From: Lutibacter flavus
GTDB taxonomy: Bacteria; Bacteroidota; Bacteroidia; Flavobacteriales; Flavobacteriaceae
NCBI RefSeq assembly: GCF_900188355.1
Contig: NZ_FZNX01000003.1
Coordinates: 69,501-133,500 of the forward strand
Direction of reading: 5' to 3'
Length of the DNA stretch: 64,000 bases
Position 1 is the first letter of the stretch. Every line of letters starts with the position of its first letter. The notes under the pieces are model-generated. The model searched no databases and was not told the origin of the DNA. It worked only from the letters and a program-made list of their open reading frames with translations. Of the stretch, positions 61,584 to 64,000 are shown piece after piece. Both the position numbers and the translations under genes were made by a program.

Positions 61584-62846
61584 CTACTCTTTTATTTCTC
61601 TACTATTATGATAGAAGAAATAACCCAACTGAAAAATTAATAATATTATCATTGTTAAAACCTGCATTAAAACAACTTGTTCTAATGAATTGTGGTATAA
61701 CATTATTAATCCTATTTGAGTTAGACCTAAAAATGCAGAAACTATTACTGGGATGTATTTGCCAATTGATAAAAAATAGTAGGCAAATATATTGGCAATT
61801 GCAAAAATTGAAGTTGCTAAAGCGTATTTCCAAAGTAAAGGAGAAATTGAAATATATTGTTCTCCAAACATTAATCTCACAACAAATTCTGGAAATAACC
61901 AAGTAAAAGATACAATTAAAGTAGATAAAATAATTATATAACCCACGTATTTTAATAAAATTGGCAAGGTGTTTTCACCGTCTTTTTTTAGTTGAATAAC
62001 CTTTGGTAATAATAACATTACAAACATCCATGATACAAAATAAACAACTCTACCAATTAAAGCTAAAGAAGCATATAACCCTGCTTGTTCATTATCAAAA
62101 TAATGTTTTACTAAAATAATATCGCTGTTATTAATAATAATTTGAGTTAACTCATAAAAAGCGGTTAATCCAAAAAAGATGATAATACTTTTTGTTTCAA
62201 CTAATTTTTCGGTTACAACCCTGCTAGATTTAACAATTCTTTTTTGAAAAGGAAACAATCCAAAAATAAATGAAATTACAATTCCTATTGCAATTGCAAT
62301 TGAAGATGGAATAGCTGGAATTAATAATACAATTCCAATTGTTAAAACCAATCTACTAATCATTTCAGATTGATAGGTAACAGATAATTTATTTAATAAA
62401 TCTTTTCCCTGATACAAACCTCTGTTAACACTCATTAAAAAATAAAGAGGAAGACCTAAAGCAAAAATCCAAAACATAGACGATGTTTGGGTATGAAAAA
62501 TTTGTTGTAATTCTTTGTGAAAGAAAAATATTAGAGCTCCAAATAGGAGCCCAAAAAAAGTTGCATATTTTGTAATTAACTTTAAAAAAGTAGTTAGTTT
62601 TTCTTTTTTAAATAAAACTGCATATTTAGCTGTTACAATTTGAAATGTCATCCCTACAAAAGATAACACCAATAAAAATGTAATTAAAATGGCTGCATCA
62701 GCAAATTCTGAAGGACCTAAAATTCTACCTAAAAGTAAATTATAAATATAATTACCCCCGTTCACTAACAAAATAGACAACATGAAAATTTGCTCTGTAC
62801 TAATTTGCTTTGGAAATATTGAATTTTTAAATGCTAATGTTTTCAT
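61584..62846 (-). CDS. polysaccharide flippase, Wzx/MATE-like
   Basis: A 420-aa integral membrane protein with about twelve helices, starting FMLSILLVNGGNYIYNLLLGRILGPSEFADAAILITFL, the usual opening of polysaccharide-biosynthesis flippases; later helices include FFGLTAFYELTQIIINNSDIILVKHYF, with the conserved NxDxxLVK. It should move a lipid-linked glycan or a growing chain across the inner membrane. It lies 25 nt after the STAS gene in a two-gene operon. PelG-type transporters share this fold, but no other Pel protein is evident. Confidence 0.88.
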   Translation of the reverse strand: MKTLAFKNSIFPKQISTEQIFMLSILLVNGGNYIYNLLLGRILGPSEFADAAILITFLLVLSFVGMTFQIVTAKYAVLFKKEKLTTFLKLITKYATFFGLLFGALIFFFHKELQQIFHTQTSSMFWIFALGLPLYFLMSVNRGLYQGKDLLNKLSVTYQSEMISRLVLTIGIVLLIPAIPSSIAIAIGIVISFIFGLFPFQKRIVKSSRVVTEKLVETKSIIIFFGLTAFYELTQIIINNSDIILVKHYFDNEQAGLYASLALIGRVVYFVSWMFVMLLLPKVIQLKKDGENTLPILLKYVGYIIILSTLIVSFTWLFPEFVVRLMFGEQYISISPLLWKYALATSIFAIANIFAYYFLSIGKYIPVIVSAFLGLTQIGLIMLYHNSLEQVVLMQVLTMIILLIFQLGYFFYHNSREIKE

Positions 62847-62871
62847 AATTGAGGTTATAAATTGGTGTTTA

Positions 62872-63156
62872 TTAATAAGTTGTTATTTCTTCTTTTTTAA
62901 ATAACTGAACAACCTCTTTATTATTTAAGCCAACAATAAAAAACACTTTGTTTTTTGCAACTGCTTTTCTATATAAAGAAGCAATAAATTGAACTCCGTT
63001 TATATCTAAATCAATAATTTTATTTAAAGACATTTTAATATATGTTGATTGCTCAATTAATAATTCAAAATAATTTTTAATAGAACTCATGTTTTGAGGG
63101 TCCAACGCTCCATTTATTTCATAAATACCCGATTTTTTTGTAATTGCAAGTGCCAT
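62872..63156 (-). CDS. STAS-domain protein without the phospho-Ser
   Basis: A 94-aa single STAS domain (SGIYEINGALDPQNMSSIKNYFELLIEQSTYIKMSLN...). Anti-sigma-factor antagonists carry a phosphorylatable Ser in a D-S/T-S-G loop; here the loop reads LDINGVQFIASLYRKA, with Asn at that place, so partner switching by Ser phosphorylation is unlikely. It might act as a protein-interaction module for the flippase encoded 25 nt downstream, or for an envelope complex. It has its own direct-repeat promoter. Confidence 0.82.
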   Translation of the reverse strand: MALAITKKSGIYEINGALDPQNMSSIKNYFELLIEQSTYIKMSLNKIIDLDINGVQFIASLYRKAVAKNKVFFIVGLNNKEVVQLFKKEEITTY

Positions 63157-63187
63157 AATTAATTGTTTTTATTGTTTATTTCTGATA

Positions 63188-63255
63188 CAAATATCATCAA
63201 CATCTACTTGAAAGGGTTTTGTTATTCGATGAAATGCGCCTTTTTATCGATGAAT
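63188..63255. promoter_or_regulatory. direct-repeat site between STAS and TPR genes
   Basis: TCGATGAAA (63226-63234) and TCGATGAAT (63247-63255) are the best-conserved pair of the group, 12 nt apart. On the minus strand GATATTTG (plus 63188-63195, 7 of 8 to TAnnTTTG) lies 30 nt away and would drive the STAS-flippase operon. The site could also serve the divergent TPR gene, for which no good -7 box is visible. Confidence 0.6.
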
Positions 63256-63301
63256 TATTAGTTCTTTATACTTAAATTGCAATACTTAATAACTTAAAAA
63301 A

Positions 63302-64000
63302 ATGAGAATGAAATTTCTTGAAAAAATATGCTTTTCAATAGCTCTAATTATTACGGCTGCGTGTTTTAGTCAAAACATGCAAGAAGGTTTTCAATACTTA
63401 GAAACAGGAAAATTTGATAAAGCTGAAGTCTTTTTTCAAAAAATACTAGTTGATTATCCCGAAAACAAAACCGCAAATCTATGTTATGGAAGAGCAGTTG
63501 GTTTAAATGGTAATGCTCAGAAAGCTGTTGGAATATTTACCGAATTATTAAAAGAATACCCTAAAGATCTTGAAATTGAATTAAACTATGCCGAATCTCT
63601 TTTATGGGGAAGCCAGTTTGAAAAAGCAAAAGGTTACTACACAACACTTGTTGAAGAAAACCCAACTAACTTCGCTGCTTTACTTGGATTTGCAAATACC
63701 TTTTCAAATTTAAAAGAATACGAAAACGCACTTATTTATGTAAATAAAGCGCTAGAAGTTTCAGTTAAAAACCCAAACGCTATGGTTTCTAAAAAATACA
63801 TTCGTTTAGGTTATGCAAATGAGTTTGTTCAAAAACAAAATTATAACAAAGCTCTTTCTCTTTTAAATGAAAATTTAATAGATTTTCCAAATGATAAAGA
63901 AACCTTATTAAATAAGGTAAATATTTATTTAATGACAAAAGAAACAGCTAATGCTACTAAAATTTATGAACAAATAGCAACCAACGCTAAAGACAGTTTA
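63302..64000 (+). CDS. periplasmic TPR protein, 3' end cut by window edge
   Basis: 233 codons are visible from ATG 63302, open to the window end. A signal peptide (MKFLEKICFSIALIITAACFSQ) is followed at once by tetratricopeptide repeats: MQEGFQYLETGKFDKAEVFFQKILVDYPEN, NAQKAVGIFTELLKEYPKD, SQFEKAKGYYTTLVEENPTN, KEYENALIYVNKALEVSVKN and more. The protein must continue, perhaps into an outer-membrane barrel as in BcsC or PelB, which the window does not show. It diverges from the STAS-flippase operon and shares its regulatory repeats, so it is likely part of the same envelope-glycan machine. Confidence 0.88.
   Translation, partial: MRMKFLEKICFSIALIITAACFSQNMQEGFQYLETGKFDKAEVFFQKILVDYPENKTANLCYGRAVGLNGNAQKAVGIFTELLKEYPKDLEIELNYAESLLWGSQFEKAKGYYTTLVEENPTNFAALLGFANTFSNLKEYENALIYVNKALEVSVKNPNAMVSKKYIRLGYANEFVQKQNYNKALSLLNENLIDFPNDKETLLNKVNIYLMTKETANATKIYEQIATNAKDSL

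Noticed and set aside
54149..64000. Pel polysaccharide operon
   Set aside because: A GT4, a PelG-like flippase and a TPR protein fit loosely, but PelA, PelC, PelD and the PelB barrel are not seen and the GT-C, Ig-like and STAS proteins are foreign to Pel.
1..64000. tRNA or rRNA genes, CRISPR arrays, insertion sequences, integrases, restriction or other defence systems
   Set aside because: None was seen on reading through both strands; no transposase-like or nuclease-like proteins and no regular repeat-spacer pattern. A covariance-model scan was not possible.

Overview
The window is AT-rich (roughly 30% GC by eye) and looks like chromosome of a marine-type flavobacterium (Bacteroidota, probably Flavobacteriaceae). 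The grounds are a SusC/SusD pair, lipoprotein signal peptides with short lipoboxes, promoters matching the Bacteroidota TTG-N19-21-TAnnTTTG consensus, no Shine-Dalgarno sequences ahead of starts, and a gliding/envelope-type gene repertoire. No rRNA, tRNA, CRISPR array, insertion sequence or prophage was seen.

Region 1 (1-23640) is a glucuronoxylan utilization locus. It holds xylose isomerase (cut by the left edge), xylulokinase, a GntR-type and a LacI-type regulator, a GH3 xylosidase, GH67 and GH115 alpha-glucuronidases, an SDR fructuronate reductase and UxuA for glucuronate catabolism. An outer-membrane operon follows: SusC, SusD, a surface glycan-binding lipoprotein and a GH10 xylanase with two carbohydrate-binding modules inserted in its barrel. 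The genes shave methyl-glucuronate off xylan, import oligomers and feed xylose into the pentose phosphate pathway and glucuronate into KDG. Matching 14-bp operators (CGCAAYCGATTGCG) overlap the -33 element of both the GH67 and the SusC promoters, with the same 20-bp spacing to the -7 box, which points to direct repression by the LacI-type protein.

Region 2 (23890-49460) is a stress/low-energy island: Hsp20, BON-domain protein, patatin, OmpA lipoprotein, a 13-gene operon (E1 alpha/beta 2-oxoacid dehydrogenase, free lipoyl domain, MacAB-type exporter, a second FtsH, ArsC-like and AhpD-like proteins, MgtC-type membrane protein), a universal stress protein with PEP synthase, a DUF4136-like lipoprotein, a baeRF release-factor homologue and dodecin. 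Nine promoters here carry TGA-N6-TCA (Crp/Fnr-type) followed after exactly 23 nt by a -7 box, so the island reads as one regulon. Unrelated genes lie between (GNAT, EthD, AlkD-like, an orphan GH2, a GyrI-like protein).

Region 3 (49490-64000) has housekeeping genes (methyltransferase, DUF502, RluF) and then an unusual envelope-glycan locus: a tiny degenerate GT2, a CAP lipoprotein, a response regulator fused to a DPG-synthase-like GT2, a GT-C-like membrane protein with a periplasmic NTF2-like domain, an Ig-like protein, a membrane-anchored GH5-like hydrolase, a GT4, a Wzx-type flippase, a STAS protein and a TPR protein (cut by the right edge). Four promoters here share 9-12-9 direct repeats (consensus TTMGAYGAAT, 21-bp period) set 29-30 nt upstream of the -7 box, the layout expected of a LytTR-type activator. 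This locus is the best candidate for an undescribed system: a polyprenyl-phosphate-sugar synthase under direct phospho-relay control, supplying a dedicated glycan machine.
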